Numbered from the stretch's first letter, positions 24,838 to 40,789 are shown. The stretch: 64,000 bases of DNA from Chrysomallon squamiferum (GCA_012295275.1 CM022676.1:2802369-2866368); one strand, 5' to 3'. Numbers and translations: made by a program. Notes: generated from the letters alone by a model not told the origin.

Positions 24838-26608
24838 ATGGCTGCAGCAGAAGCTGATACTGTGGATGATGTAATAAACGCTAAAGAAACCGAAGTCGTG
24901 GATGACGTAACCACCCCTCGAGAAACAGAAGTAAAAAATTCTTCCGGTTTTGTTGATGACTGGCAACATGAACGAAGTATCCTTGAAAGTCTCCGATATT
25001 CTCTCAAAGAAAACATTCTCTGTGACGTCACATTCATTGTCGGAGAGGACAAGACACGTTTCCAAGCTCACAAGTTGATACTCAGTCTGCGCAGCTGTGT
25101 GTTTCACGCCATGTTGACAGGAGATCTGAAAGAACAGGGTGATATTGTAATCCCAGATGCCGAAGAAGAAATTTTTCACTTGTTTTTAGAGTAAGAAATT
25201 ATCCATTTTATTTTATTTTTTAATGAATTAATTAATATGTATGTATTATATATGTGTGTGTGTGTGTGTATTTGAGTATCTGAACTTCTCTGTCTTATGT
25301 GAGTCTGTATTTTTGTTTGGATAAATATATACCTATTATTCTTCTATAACATTTTTATGTATATAGATTTGTTCATGTATTTATATATTTTTGTATGTGT
25401 TAGTGTGCGTATTTATTTCTAAGCATGCATCCATGTATGTATTTAAATGTGTGTATGTGCGTGCGCGTGTGTGTGTGTGTGTGTGATTATTAAACTGTAT
25501 TTGTTTTTCTTCCAGATTTCTTTATACTGATGAAACAGACTTTAAAGCCGACAACGTCATCCGGTTATTGTGCCTTGCCAGGAAGTATGACGTCATTCAT
25601 TTAGAAAACAAATGTCTTAACTACATTGAAACAGAAATGACGGAAGAAGACGCATGCTTCGTACTGGAAGAAACCCACACGTATAAACAAGACGATTTCA
25701 CAGAATCGTGTCTCAGATGTATTTGGGCAAACGGTGAAGCTGTACTGAATTCAGAGAGTTTCACAGATCTCTGTCGTGAATGTTTTAGAAAGATAATTGA
25801 ACCTGATGATCTGAACGCCACTGAGGAGACAGTTTTTCAGTCCAGCATGAAATGGAGTGAAGCTGAGTGCAGACGACAGGAAAAAGAAATAACAGCAGAA
25901 AACCAACGTGAAATGCTGGGAAAAGAGTTGTACCTCATTCGCTTTCCTCTTCTCGACTCAGAGTATTTTCAAAATCATGTTTTGACTAAAGATATTTTAA
26001 CTGAATCTGAAAAGTTCGAAACTGTCTGTTCCTATGTCTACCCAAAGAAAGATGTGTCACTTTTCAGCTGGAGGCGCAGAGTTGGTACAAAGAAGAAGTT
26101 AATCAAAATTGATAGATTTGAAAATATTTGTTTCCAGGGAATCGATGATTTTCTTTCCTGGTACTGGGATACGATAACATTTTGTTTAAACACGAATGCG
26201 TCTTTGAAGGGCTTTAGTATCCTCACTTTTCCAAGAAAAAGAGAAATTCAAATACCTGGGTGTTCTGGAAGAGTTCAAGTTCAAACTAGTAATATCGTTT
26301 CAATCAAAGCTAGTGTTTGTGAAGTTTTGACTGATGTGAAGGTGCCAGGATCTTCAGTAGATACACAAATCAGCGAGTCTGCTTTTGATATTGATTTTCC
26401 ACGTCCTTTAAAGATAAAGAAAGACACACAGTATAAATTGACTGTTCAAACTGAAAGAAGAGTTAGATGTAAAACAGTGAACAGACAAGGGGAGATAAGT
26501 GAAGGCTTTCTGAAGTGTACATTGACAGGTGACGATATATTTACTCGTACTCGTGGCACGTTCGGGACTAAAACAAACTTTATATCACGATTAATATTCC
26601 TCCTGTGA
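24838..26608 (+). CDS. BTB-BACK-PHR protein, copy 3 (intact)
   Basis: Two exons, 24838-25190 and 25516-26608, joined in phase 2 (GA+A) by GTAAGA and TTCTTCCAG, giving 481 residues. Residues 1-40 are acidic and low in complexity. The BTB domain follows (about 52-150: NILCDVTFIVG, AHKLILSLRSC, GDLKEQGDIVIPD, FLYTDE), then BACK (about 155-260: CLARKYDV, KWSEAEC near 230, LGKELYLIRFP) and PHR (about 306-481: RFENICFQG, DTITFCLNTNASLKGFSILTF, SIKASVCEV, KKDTQYKLTV). The order and motifs match BTBD3/BTBD6-type proteins, which in animals act as substrate adaptors for cullin-3 ubiquitin ligases; that role here is inference. The PHR domain has a loop of about 20 extra residues near 358-378. No disabling change is seen. 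The start is fixed by the conserved GATAACAAAATGGCTGCAG context. Confidence 0.9.
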
Positions 26609-28009
26609 ATCTGATGTACAACATATTTGTACTACGTAGTATTCTCTACATACACATCTACTATACACTCATACGTACTCATTTATGCATATACACTCAT
26701 TAAGAGATTTGCACACATACATATAACCCATAAACACATTAAAGATACACTAATAAACTTACACAGACATACATTGACAAATATATACGCACATACACTC
26801 ATAAACATACACACATGTAAACTGTTAAATTTACACACAGACCCACACGTAATTGTTAAACGCACATACGCACATAGGCGTATACTCGTAAACAGATATA
26901 CCTACACCTAAATTCATAAATACACATAGAAGTACGTTTTGAAATGCACAAACATACAAACGCACACACACGTACACTTATAAACGCTCATACACACACA
27001 CATACTCAGCAGCTCACAAATCATTTCGGTAGAAAATAATTATTTTCAGAAGACGAAAGAACATTACGTCAACTCATTGAAAAACCCTGGATAAACCTTT
27101 TGTAAATAAACCTTTCAGTCAGCATTCTAATTGTTGTTTCAGATAATAGTATTATTATTATTAATTTTACTGTCTAATAATTTACGACTTTGTTTGAAAA
27201 CCTTTATCATAGTATCGTGTCATCTGTGTGCTTTGATCACGTTTTGAAAACATTATTTATATTATGTAATGCATATTTTATATATATATATTGTATTTAT
27301 TATGTAATTAATTACAACATACAAATCATTAATTATGAAGGTTGTATACAATACTATTCTATGCTATACTATAATATGTAGTGCTTTTCCGTACTGTTTT
27401 GTAGTATGTTCATGTATTTTTAAAAGTTATATTCTTAGTGTGAATGACAAATATTAATTGATAATAATACAATTACATTTTTATATTGAAAAATTATCTA
27501 TAACTGTAGGTCTTAAATTGTAGTGGGAATTTTATCTTCATTTTTTAAAGTAAAATTATAAACTTATGCTCAATACATGACTTAAATTTTTTAAATAATA
27601 TTTTAGTATGAGTTAAATCTATTGATTGATAATAATATAATAATTTTTATTGCATTTTTAAAGTTTAGGATTCAATTACTGTTTTATACTTGTTTTCCAG
27701 AGGAAGAGCTAAAGTAATCATTTTCAAAATGTAAAAATTAATCGATAATATTTTTCACATATTCATCAAAATATTAATGAATAATAATCTAAATGTATTT
27801 GTATTTTCATTTTTTATTATATATATACACACACATATATATATATATACATATATCTTTTATAATTTATAATTTTGATTCTTTTTCAATTTGAGTTATA
27901 ATATTTTTGCAAAATAATGTTTGACATTCCTTGTTGTTTGTTGCAGATGTCAGTAATCTTTGTATATTTTTCATTCTACTAAAATATTATTACGTATAAT
28001 AATAGCAAT

Positions 28010-28080
<71 letters not shown>

Positions 28081-28596
28081 GGACACTTATGGTAGAGTAT
28101 AATTGCATGTGTAATGAATGCTCAAAGTGTACAGTTTATTATTCCCTGACTCAAACCTTTTCCTATGCAACACGCGTCTGAACTCTGTGGACAGCAAGCT
28201 GACATACTGGCTAAAATATTTATGCCTATTAATCTAAATATATTTCTATTAACAGTTTTCAATTTTAATATTGTTTTCTTAAATATTTGATTTTCAATCT
28301 GAATTATAAAATTTGGTGAAAATAATGTTTTGCATTCATTGGTTTTAATTGTAGATGTCAGTAATCGTTTTATGTTTTTGTTTTTAGTAAACAGTTTCTA
28401 GATAATAATTACAATGTATTGCATTATTATTTTAAGAGACAGTAAGCATAGAATTCCATTTGTAATGAATGCTCAAACTGCACAATTTTTTGTTTTCTTG
28501 ACTCAGAGCTTTTTCTATCCAAAACAAACCTATTCAACCATATTGGCGCAATGCACTAATCAAACATGTGACCATCATATCAGGTTCTCTGTTATG
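26609..28596. other. 3' flank of BTB copy 3
   Basis: Holds the ACA-rich minisatellite (26640-27005), a conserved segment (TTTATCATAGT..CGTGTCATCTGTGTG), a few CTATA-type pentamers (27350-27380), AT-rich sequence shared with the flanks of copies 4, 5 and 7, and a (TAT)n run at 28013-28080. No gene is recognised. Confidence 0.7.
28013..28080. repeat. (ATT)n microsatellite
   Basis: A pure ATT run of about 68 bp flanked by CAATGT and AGGACACTTATGG; the flanks recur behind copy 7 near 62320-62350, where the run is nearly absent. Confidence 0.9.
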
Positions 28597-28706
28597 GTCA
28601 AGTAAATCACAGTCACCACATGATAACATTGCAGATCCGAGTCATCGAACTCGCGACCTTTCAGTTACACGTCCAGCGATAAAACAGCTGTACAATCACG
28701 AGAAAA
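28597..28706 (-). mobile_element. tRNA-derived SINE-like fragment
   Basis: Read on the minus strand, the segment contains GGTCGCGAGTTCGATGAC, a good match to a tRNA internal promoter B box and T-loop, preceded at tRNA-like distance by CAGCTGTTTTATCGCTGGACG, which can serve as an A-box-like start. A second copy lies at 47213-47320. It is not a functional tRNA: no closed acceptor stem is evident. Shared flanks of both copies suggest they were multiplied by segmental duplication rather than inserted independently. Confidence 0.6.
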
Positions 28707-28719
28707 TAATTTATTCGTA

Positions 28720-30356
28720 TCTGATTTTTTTAATATGAAAATGAGTAATTGTAATTGTTACAGTAATTTTTGGAATATTTTATTTAATTTTGTTTGTTTG
28801 TTTATTTATTTATTTATTTTCAAAGTTCAAGTGCATAACTTTTAAAAATCAAATACTCAGTTGTCTTAATACTTATCTTAGCAGTAAAGTGATGTTACAA
28901 ATATTTACACGCACACATTAAATAGCCAAATCATAAATTGTAAATAAACAAGGAAGTAAATAGGTAAATAAATAAATAAGGAAGTAAATAATTAAATAAA
29001 TAAATATAAAAATAAATAAATAAATGAAAAAACGTAATAAAACAGCAAAAACAAATGAATCAACGAATGACCAAATAAATATGTAAGGAAATAAATAAAG
29101 AAATAAACGAAATTTAAAAAAAAATCTGAGAAAGAACATTCAGAATTAAAAAATATGAAGCCAAATGAGAATAAAAGAAGAATAAAAAAAATTAAGTCGA
29201 GTAAATAAAGTAGATTAAACTATTCTATAACAGCTACTACTACCAGTACTACTAATAATAAAACTATTACTACCACTACTACTACTACTACTAAAATTAC
29301 TGCTACTACTACTACTAATAATTAAACGACGGAGGAAAATAACGAAATAACTAGATGGGAGGAGATAAAGAGGGAGAAAAAATAGAAAACCAAAACAGAG
29401 CAAAAAACGAACACATAAACAAACTGTCAGTTAGAAAGTATTATTATTATTATAAAAATTATGTTCAAAATCAATATTTCATTTCATTATCGATAATTAA
29501 AAAATAATTCTGTGAAAGCCGTCATAATACTTTTACGATCAGTGTTTGTATAACAGTTATCTTCCCTGAATCATTAGCTGACAAAACGCAGGTCAAAGTT
29601 CAAGTGCATAACTTTTAAAAATCAAAATACTCAGCTGTCTTAATACTTATCTTAGCAGTAAAGTGATTTTTCATTTAGTTTTCATAAAATAAAATAAGGA
29701 ATAAATTAAGATGATAACTATTAAATATCATTATTTCTAAAAGGAGTAACTTTAAACTTGTAATTTTTATTGATTATTTTATTTTCCTGGAAACTGTCAG
29801 ACATTTAACAGGGAAGTAATTTACATAGAGCACACTGCTGAAAGTGACGTTTCTACAAGGTTAGTTTTTATTTGTGTTAGAAAGATTTTTCCGATTACTG
29901 CCTTTTTCTGTAGAAATATTTCTAAACTAAACAGTCTGTTTAAAACAAATGCAGTGAAGTGTTGGTTATTTAAGTATTTGTCTGTTCACAGCTGTTAGCA
30001 TTGTTGTCTCTTCGCCATTGCTTGTCGCCATATCCACTGCATCAACAAACCAAAGTGTGAAGCTGACATCTAGTTCAGCTAAAATATCACTCAGAGCTTC
30101 AGAGAGTGCACATATGTAGATATCAATTCTATTTATTCATTTTATTTCATTTATTAGCAACTGGGAACCCCACATAATCCGGCCCTACAGTAAAGAATGT
30201 ATGGAATCGATTTTGCCACGTACTACAATGACCTCGTTTACAATAATTATCAAATTTACCTTCGGGAAAGTTCGACGCTGAGTTATTCGTGAACTAATGT
30301 AGACAACAACAACAACAACATCACGAACATAATAATAATAGTACTAGAAGTAGTAA

Positions 30357-30395
<39 letters not shown>

Positions 30396-30562
30396 CAGCA
30401 GTCAATAAAATAAAATAAAATAAAACTGAAAAAAAAGATAAAGATGCAACAAAAGAACACTTCCCAATGTAGAAAAGATAATAATAATAATAATAATAAT
30501 CATAATAATAATAATAGTAGTAGTAGTAATAGTAGAAGTAGTAGTAGTAGAAGTAGTAGTAA

Positions 30563-30615
<53 letters not shown>

Positions 30616-30960
30616 AAAATAAAAGAAAATAAATAAAATAAACGTTCCCACGGCAAATGTTCGAGTGGATAACATTTAAAAGTAAAAATATTCTATTAAA
30701 ATCCTAATGTCATTTTTATTTTATTAAAATTGCTGTGATTTTTAATTTGGTTTACGTAAAATAAAATTAGGAATATATTAGGACGATAGCTACTAAGTAA
30801 TTTACATACAGATCTCACTGCTGAAGTAGACATTTCTCCAAAGTAAATTTTTCTTTGTCAGAGAAACAAAGATTTTTTTTTTACGACTGATTTTTCTGGA
30901 GATACATTTTGAAATCTCATTGTCTATATAAAAGTGTATTTTTGATGTATATGTAACGAA
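28720..30960. repeat. Second block of core-A/core-B repeat units
   Basis: Contains core A at 29784-29865 and a partial one near 30795-30845, and core B near 29980-30110, plus ATAA-rich and CTA/GTA/TAA microsatellites (29226-29325, 30305-30400, 30478-30615). The AT-rich left part (28910-29215) resembles 55950-56150 and 62540-62900. No gene seen. Confidence 0.8.
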
Positions 30961-31031
30961 AACAATGATTATCAAACTTTACATCCGAAAAAGTGCGCTG
31001 ATGAAACACACACACATGCACACACACACAC

Positions 31032-31150
<119 letters not shown>

Positions 31151-31557
31151 CGGAGACCTTTGATTGTTTAATTATTTTACAAATAAATATTATCTTTTTC
31201 AGTGTTGTCATTTTCTTTATTAATTTAGTAATAACAAAATGGCATCAAAACAATCTGAAAAGGTGACCAAGAAAAGTAAACCAGAAGTAAAAAATACTTA
31301 CGGTTTTGTTGATAACTGGCAACAGGAACACACTATCCTTGAAAGTCTCCGATATTCTCTCAAGGAAAACATTCTCTGTGACGTCACATTCATTGTCGGA
31401 GAGGACAGGACACGTATCCAAGCTCACAAGTTGATACTCAGTCTGCGCAGCTATGTGTTTCAGGCCATGTTGACAGGAGATCTGAAAGAACAGGGTGATA
31501 TTGTAATCCCAGACACTGAAGCAGAAGTTTTTCACTTGTTTTTAGAGTAAGAAATTA

Positions 31558-31972
31558 GTGTCCAGTTTTGTTATTTATTTGTTTGTTGTTTCTTTTTTTG
31601 ATTTATTTATTTCTGTGTTTGTTTATTTACTTTACTTTTTATTTTGTTACCGATTTTATTTTATATCAATGATAACGCATGTAAATGTATGTATATATGT
31701 GTTTGTATATATGTATATCTGTTATTCGTCTGTGCGCATGCATATGTTTATGTGTCCATATGTGTGTTAATATGTGTTAATATATATGTACCTATTTGTA
31801 TGTGTTTATGTATGTGTGTACAATGTGTGTATGAGTATGTGTACGTATGTTTCTACGTGTATTTGTATATATGTATATGTATATATGTGTACGTGTGTAT
31901 GTATGTGTATGTGTCTGCGTGTGCTCATATCGGTATATTTGTTTTTGCATCTATTTTTGTGCATTTTGTGTA
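31558..31972. repeat. TG-rich intron of BTB copy 4
   Basis: Imperfect GTATGTGT/TATATG sequence typical of the intron in this family (compare 25191-25515 and 41386-42061). Part of it happens to be open in the frame of exon 2, but codon content is only that of the simple repeat. Confidence 0.75.
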
Positions 31973-32627
31973 TCTCGACTCATGTCTCCTGTTGGAAGAA
32001 TCTCACACTTATAAACAAGACGATGTCACGGAAACATGTCTGAGATATATTTGGAAAAACGGCGAAGCTGTACTGAATTCAGAGAGTTTCACAGATCTCT
32101 GTCGTGAATGTTTAGGAAAGATAATTGAATCTGATTATCTGAACGCCACTGAGGAGACAGTTTTTCAGTCATGCATGAAATGGAGTGAAGCTGAGTGCAG
32201 ACGACAGGAAAAAGAAATAACAGCAGAAAACCAGCGTGAAATGCTGGGAAAAGAGCTGTACCTCATTCGCTTTCCTCTTCTCGACTCAGAGTATTTTCAA
32301 AATAAGGTGTTGCCTAAAGATATTTTAATTGATTCTGAAAAGTTCGAAACTCTCTGTTGCTATATGTACCCAGAGAAAGATGTGTTAATTCTCAGCAAAA
32401 GCCGCAGAGTTGGTACTAAGAGAAAGTTAATTAAAATTGATAGATTTGAAAATATCTGTTTCCAGGGCGTCGATGATAATCTTTCCTGGTATAGTGATAC
32501 GATAACATTTTGTTTAAACACGAATGCATCTTTGAAAGGCTTTAGTATTCTCACTTTTCCAAGAAAAAGTAAAAGAAAATCCAAAGACTCTGATGATTTT
32601 TCAGATGCTGGTTTTCAAGGTATACCA

Positions 32628-32867
32628 CAATATAGAGTCTCTGGTTATCCATATGCTGTAGCAGAAAGTAAGCAACAATATAGAGTCTCTGGTTATCAAT
32701 ATGATGCACCACAAAGTGAACAACAATACAGTGCCTCTGGTTATCGATATGCTGTAGCAGAAAATAAGGAACAATATAGAGTCTCTGGTTATCAATATGA
32801 TGTACCACAAAGTAAACAAGAATTTAGTGCATTTGGTTCTTCAGGTGCTGCACCAGAAAGTGGAGAA
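32628..32867 (+). repeat. Five in-frame 48-bp repeats inside the PHR coding region
   Basis: Five units of exactly 48 bp encode 16-residue repeats: QYRVSGYPYAVAESKQ, QYRVSGYQYDAPQSEQ, QYSASGYRYAVAENKE, QYRVSGYQYDVPQSKQ and EFSAFGSSGAAPESGE. Units 1 and 3, and 2 and 4, resemble each other most, a 32-residue higher-order period. The array sits between FPRKS and SIKASVCEV, the site of the variable loop in other copies. Tyrosine/glycine/serine/glutamine-rich sequence of this kind is usually disordered. Confidence 0.92.
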
Positions 32868-33173
32868 TCAATTTCAATCAAAGCCAGTGTTTGTGAAGTT
32901 TCGACAGATGTGATAGTGCCAGGATCTTCAGTAGATAAACAAATCCGCGAGTCTGTTTTTGATGTTGACTTTCCAAGTCCTTTAGACATAAAGAAAGACA
33001 CACAGTATAAGCTGACTGTTCACACTCAAGGAAGGGTTAGATGTACGACAGTGAAAAGACAAGGTGAGCTACGTGAAGGCTTTCTGAAGTGTACATTCTC
33101 AGATAGTCAACGATGTTCGCATACTGTTGGCATTAAAACAAACATTGTATCGCGATTAAAATTCCTTGTGTGA

Positions 33174-33965
33174 ATTTGATTTACATTATATCTATAAAAC
33201 ATGTTATTGCTGCACCAATCAGAAATTATAGACTTAAACCATATTATTATTAATAGCAGTATTCTCTACACACACATACACGTGCACTCATAACTGCTCA
33301 TACACACATACACAAACTCAGCAGCTCTCTCACACAAGCTTTAAAAAATAAATTCAAATAGAAATAGAAGAAAAGTTGAAAACAATAATATACAAACAAT
33401 GTGGAATTTTCAAAGACAAATGGATTACTTACAGACGAGGAATTTCACTTTCGTTTCGGAAGAATAATTTTGAACTATTGTATTAGACAATTGTATTATT
33501 ACTAAATTTATTATCATAATTTAGGAATGTTCTTTCGTTACTTTGGAAACATTTATCATAGTAACGTTTCAATGTGTGTTTTAATCATGGCTTTACGAAA
33601 TTGTTTGGTTCATCTTCGATTACGGGATAGAGGGAAGAATCAAGGGAAATCACTCTGGAATAACAACTCAACTAATTTCATCTGAGTTACGTACTAATGT
33701 CTTCCTAATTTACTTTTTAGTTTTTAATTTTTACTTATTTATATTTTAAAATTACTTCTGTTTTATTGTTAAAGAGTGCTGAAAAAAGATTTTGTATAAT
33801 GTTTTATTTTATTTTTAATTTTTAAAATTTTTATTATTATTATTTTCGTGAATCTGCATTATAATATTTTTGATTCATAAGGTAACTGATTACACTTGCA
33901 GTTCTGAAACGTGTGCATGTGTGTGTGTGTTTCTGTGTGTGTATATATATATATATATATATAAA
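33174..33965. other. 3' flank of BTB copy 4
   Basis: Family-typical flank: short ACA-rich stretch (33265-33325), the conserved GGAAACATTTATCATAGTAACG region and the GAGTTACGTACTAAT end, then AT-rich sequence. No gene. Confidence 0.72.
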
Positions 33966-34135
33966 ACATTATAGCATCCTATACTGTGCTATACTATACT
34001 AAACTATATTATGCTATTCTGTACTATAGTATAGTATGCTATGCTATACTGTACGATATTATACTGACCTACGCTATGTTATACTACACTACACAATACT
34101 ATACTATTCTACACTATACTATATTAAAATATTTA
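33966..34135. repeat. CTATA-type pentanucleotide tract
   Basis: Imperfect tandem pentamers (CTATA, CTACA, CTATG variants) over about 170 bp. Equivalent tracts follow copies 5 and 7. Confidence 0.85.
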
Positions 34136-34629
34136 TAGACAATAATATAATTAAATTTGTTGCTTTTTAAAGTTTAGGATTCAGTAAAGGTTTGTATACA
34201 TATATTTATGTTTTAGACTGTTAGAGAATGTAATCATAATGTATTGTGAAATAACACGTTTCAATCGATTTTATTTTTTAGATACGGTTAAAAAATATTA
34301 GTGGATAATAATCTAAGTTTATTTCTATTATTATTCTATTTCATTATACTATTATTATTACTCTTTTAATGTTTTGTTTTCTCTCTTTATCAATGTGAAT
34401 TATAATATTTTGTAATAAAGATGTATTTACATTCGTAAGTTTTAATTGTAAGTAGTAATAATACTTGTACATTTTAGCTTAATAAAATATTTACAGATAA
34501 TAACGTACTTTTGTCAGTTTTCAGTTGTAAAAATGAGAAATTTGGTTTTCATTTTACTATAAAATAGGGATATTTAAATTCATAAATAGACAAACAGACA
34601 GAAAGTATGAAGAACAATAGATAACAGAG

Positions 34630-37511
<2,882 letters not shown>

Positions 37512-37531
37512 TATATACTTGTTTATTCCAC

Positions 37532-37568
<37 letters not shown>

Positions 37569-37599
37569 GCAGGTAGAAAAGCTCCTCATGACGTAAAAA

Positions 37600-38715
37600 C
37601 ATTCTATTGTAATTTCATAAAATATTTTCTTTCATTTTATTCATTTTATTTATTTATAGGAATAAAAAAATTAAAATTAAAACCAAATGAAAATGAAAGA
37701 ACAACAAAAAGCAATTAAGGACCGTAAATAAAACAGATTAAACCACTACTATTACTAAGACAACAACTACTAAAACTACTGCTGCTACTACTACTACTAC
37801 TAATAACACGACGAAGGTAACTCACAAAATAGTACTAATATTGAAACAATAACGAGGGACGGGTAAGATGAGAACATTAGAAGAAAACAAAACAAAACAA
37901 AAACAACAACAACAGAAAAACAGCGATTAATGCCATCTAAATAAACTTTCAGAACATTATTATTATTATGAATACTTTGCTCAATATAAATATTTAATTT
38001 CATTACCGAAAATGTAAAGTAATTTTGACAAACTCGTATTAATATGTTTACGATCCATATATAAGAGTTATCTTCCCTGAAGACTAGATCATCAAAAGCA
38101 GGTCAAAGTTCGAGTGGAATACGTTTAAAAAATAAAAATACTTAGTTACACTGATCATTATCTCAATCGTAAAGAGATTTTTTAATTTACTTTTCATAAA
38201 ATAAAATAAAAAATATATTGATAAGATGACTATTACTTATTATTATATTTAAAAACTGTTACACTTAAATTCGAGACTTGTATTCATTGTTTTGTTTTCC
38301 TGGAAACCGCGAGCTGTTTACTGGGAAGTAATGTACACACACGACACACTTCTAAGGTGACGTTTCTACAAGCTAAGTTTTTGTTTCTATTAAAAACAGA
38401 GGTTTTTCTTACTGCTGATTTTTCTGTAGATACATTTCGAAACCTAATAGTGCATTTAAAACAAATACAGTGAAACAGTGGTTATTTGTTGAAGGTATGC
38501 AGTATATTTTGTTTGTATATATAATGAATACAGTTTGCATGTAATGAATTTTGTCACGTAGTACAGTGGCCTCTTTAACAATGATTATCAAACTTTACCT
38601 CCAAGAAAGTGCGCCGTTATAATAATAAAGATGATAATGACCATGCTGATAATGATAATGATAATAATTAGAGTAATAATAATATTAATCATTATGATGA
38701 TGATAATAATAATGA

Positions 38716-38768
<53 letters not shown>

Positions 38769-40322
38769 AGTAATAATAATAAGAAGAATAATAATAATAA
38801 GAAGAAGAAGAATAAAAGAAGAAGAAGAAGAAGAGGACGAATATTCAAATAATGAATAAATAAATAAATAAATTTAAAACTAAACAGTGAAAAATTAATA
38901 ATAAATACAAATATTTACAGCACACATTGCTGAAGGTGACGTTTATATTTTATTTGTTTTAGAAACAAAGATTATTGCCATTATTGCCTTTTTCTGTAGA
39001 TACATTTCTTAACTTAAGTCTGTTTAAAACAAATACAATGAAGTGTTGGTTATTTCAGTATTTGTCTGTTCACAGCTGTTAGCATTGTTGTCTCTTCGCC
39101 ATTGCTTGTCGACATATCCACTGCGTCAGCAAACCAAAGTGTGAAGCTGACATCTAGTAAAGCTAAAATATAATTCAGAGCTTCAAATATAGACATATAC
39201 CAGTTTTGTTTGTTTATTTTATTTCTATTATTAGCAACTAGGAAACACCCTGTAATCCGCCACTTGATTAAAGAGTCTTTGATATAGTTTGTCACGTAGT
39301 ACTGTGACCTAGTTAACAATTATTATCAAACTTTAGCTTTGAGGAAGTTCAGCGCTCAGTGAGTCGTAAACTAATGTAGATAACAAAAGCAACAACAGCA
39401 ACAACAACAATAACATAATAATAATTTCATTTATTTATTTTATTTCTATTATTAGCAACTGGGAAACACCCCATAATCCGCCCCTTGAGTAAAGAGTGTT
39501 TGAGATCGAGTTTTTCACGTAGTACAGTGACCTAGTTAACAATTATTATCAAACTTAACTTCGAGAAAGTTCTATACATAAGCCCAAATCTAAATAAACT
39601 GTCGGTTAAAACATGGCGGATGTGAGAATTATTCTGGACATAAATAGTTAATTTCAATAGCAAGAAAAATAAGGTCGAAGGTTTTTTAATACTTTAATGA
39701 TCAATGTTTGGATAAGAGTTGTCTTCCCTGAAACACCTAGATCACAAAAAAGCAGGTCAAAGTTCCAATGGATAACTTTTAAAAGTAAAAATTCTTAATT
39801 ATCTTAATAATTATCTCAATCACAAAGTGATTTTTTTATTAAGTTTTCATAAAATAAAATTAGGAATAAATTAAGATGATAACTACTATTTATCTTTATT
39901 TCTAAAAGAGTTAATTTGAAATTGAAAGTAGCATTTACTGCTTTATTTTCCTTGAAAAAAGTCAGATGTTTACTACGAAGTAATTTACATACAGGACACA
40001 CTGCTGAAGGTGACGTTTCTAGAAGGTAAGTTTTTCTTTTCGTTAGAAACAAAGATTTTTCTTATTACTGATTTTTCTGTAGATATATTTTGAAACCTGA
40101 TTATGCATTTAAAACAAATACAGTGAAATAGTGGTTATTTGTTGAAGGTATGCTGTCTGTTTTGGATGTATACATAAAGAATAGAAATATCTGTAAACGA
40201 TTTTACCACGTAGTACTGTGACCTAGTTAACAATGTTATCAAACTTTACCTTCGAGAATGTTCGCCGCTGAGACGTCGGAAAACATGATATAATAATAAT
40301 AATAATAATAATAATCATAATC

Positions 40323-40377
<55 letters not shown>

Positions 40378-40785
40378 TGATAATAATAATAATAACAATA
40401 ATAATAATAATCATAGAAGATGATGAAGAAGAAAATGAATATTCAAATAATAAATAAATAAATAAATTTAAAAACACAACTGAACAATGACAAATTGATA
40501 ATAAATAAAGTTATTTATTAATTTTAATTGCAGGGAGGAATGAGTCGGATAAAACAAAGAACAGGGGAAAATATTAAGATAAATAATAAGCACATTCCAG
40601 CAAACATAAATACATATGTACACACACACACGCACACATATTAAGGCAATAAATGAAATAAAGTTTGCAGTGATATCGAGATCGTTTTATTGTTAGCACA
40701 AAGAAAAAAAAGAAAAAGAAAAGAAAAAGCTACAGATTAACAATAGCAGGTTTTTGTGCAGTTCATCTGTTGTATGCAAGAAAAT
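37600..40785. repeat. Third block of core-A/core-B repeat units
   Basis: Core A at 38296-38375 (donor GT mutated to CT), a fragment near 38918 and a full copy at 39946-40030; core B at 39058-39190. Microsatellites: AC run at about 37528-37565 just before the block, CTA at 37735-37800, imperfect TAA/AAG at 38615-38833 and 40292-40435. No gene; this block leads into the 5' flank of copy 5. Confidence 0.8.
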
Positions 40786-40789
40786 TGTA

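Larger units (their letters stand above)
31239..33173 (+). pseudogene. BTB-BACK-PHR copy 4, exon 2 start deleted
   Basis: Exon 1 (31239-31546) is intact: start MASKQSEKVTKKSK, a distinctive basic N-terminus, full BTB core and donor GTAAGA. Exon 2 lacks its acceptor and about the first 130 bp (FLYTDE to NYLETEM); TG-rich intron runs directly into ...CLLLEESHTYKQ at about 31975. From there the frame stays open to the stop at 33171-33173 through BACK (KWSEAECRRQEKE, LYLIRFP) and PHR (RFENICFQG, FSILTFPRKS). The PHR domain contains a 240-bp insertion of 16-residue repeats. Candidate cryptic acceptors near the junction (GGAAG, CAAG) would splice out of frame. I call it a young pseudogene; the otherwise perfect frame leaves room for an assembly error or an unseen exon. 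Confidence 0.75.

Noticed and set aside
28597-28706. Functional tRNA gene on the minus strand
   Set aside because: Only the B-box and T-loop region is convincing; no acceptor stem or clean anticodon arm, and two diverged copies exist.
31644-33173. A 509-residue open frame beginning in TG-rich DNA before BTB copy 4 exon 2
   Set aside because: The first 110 or so codons are intron simple repeat (alternating V, C, Y, I) and there is no ATG at the proposed start; only the part from about 31975 is real exon.
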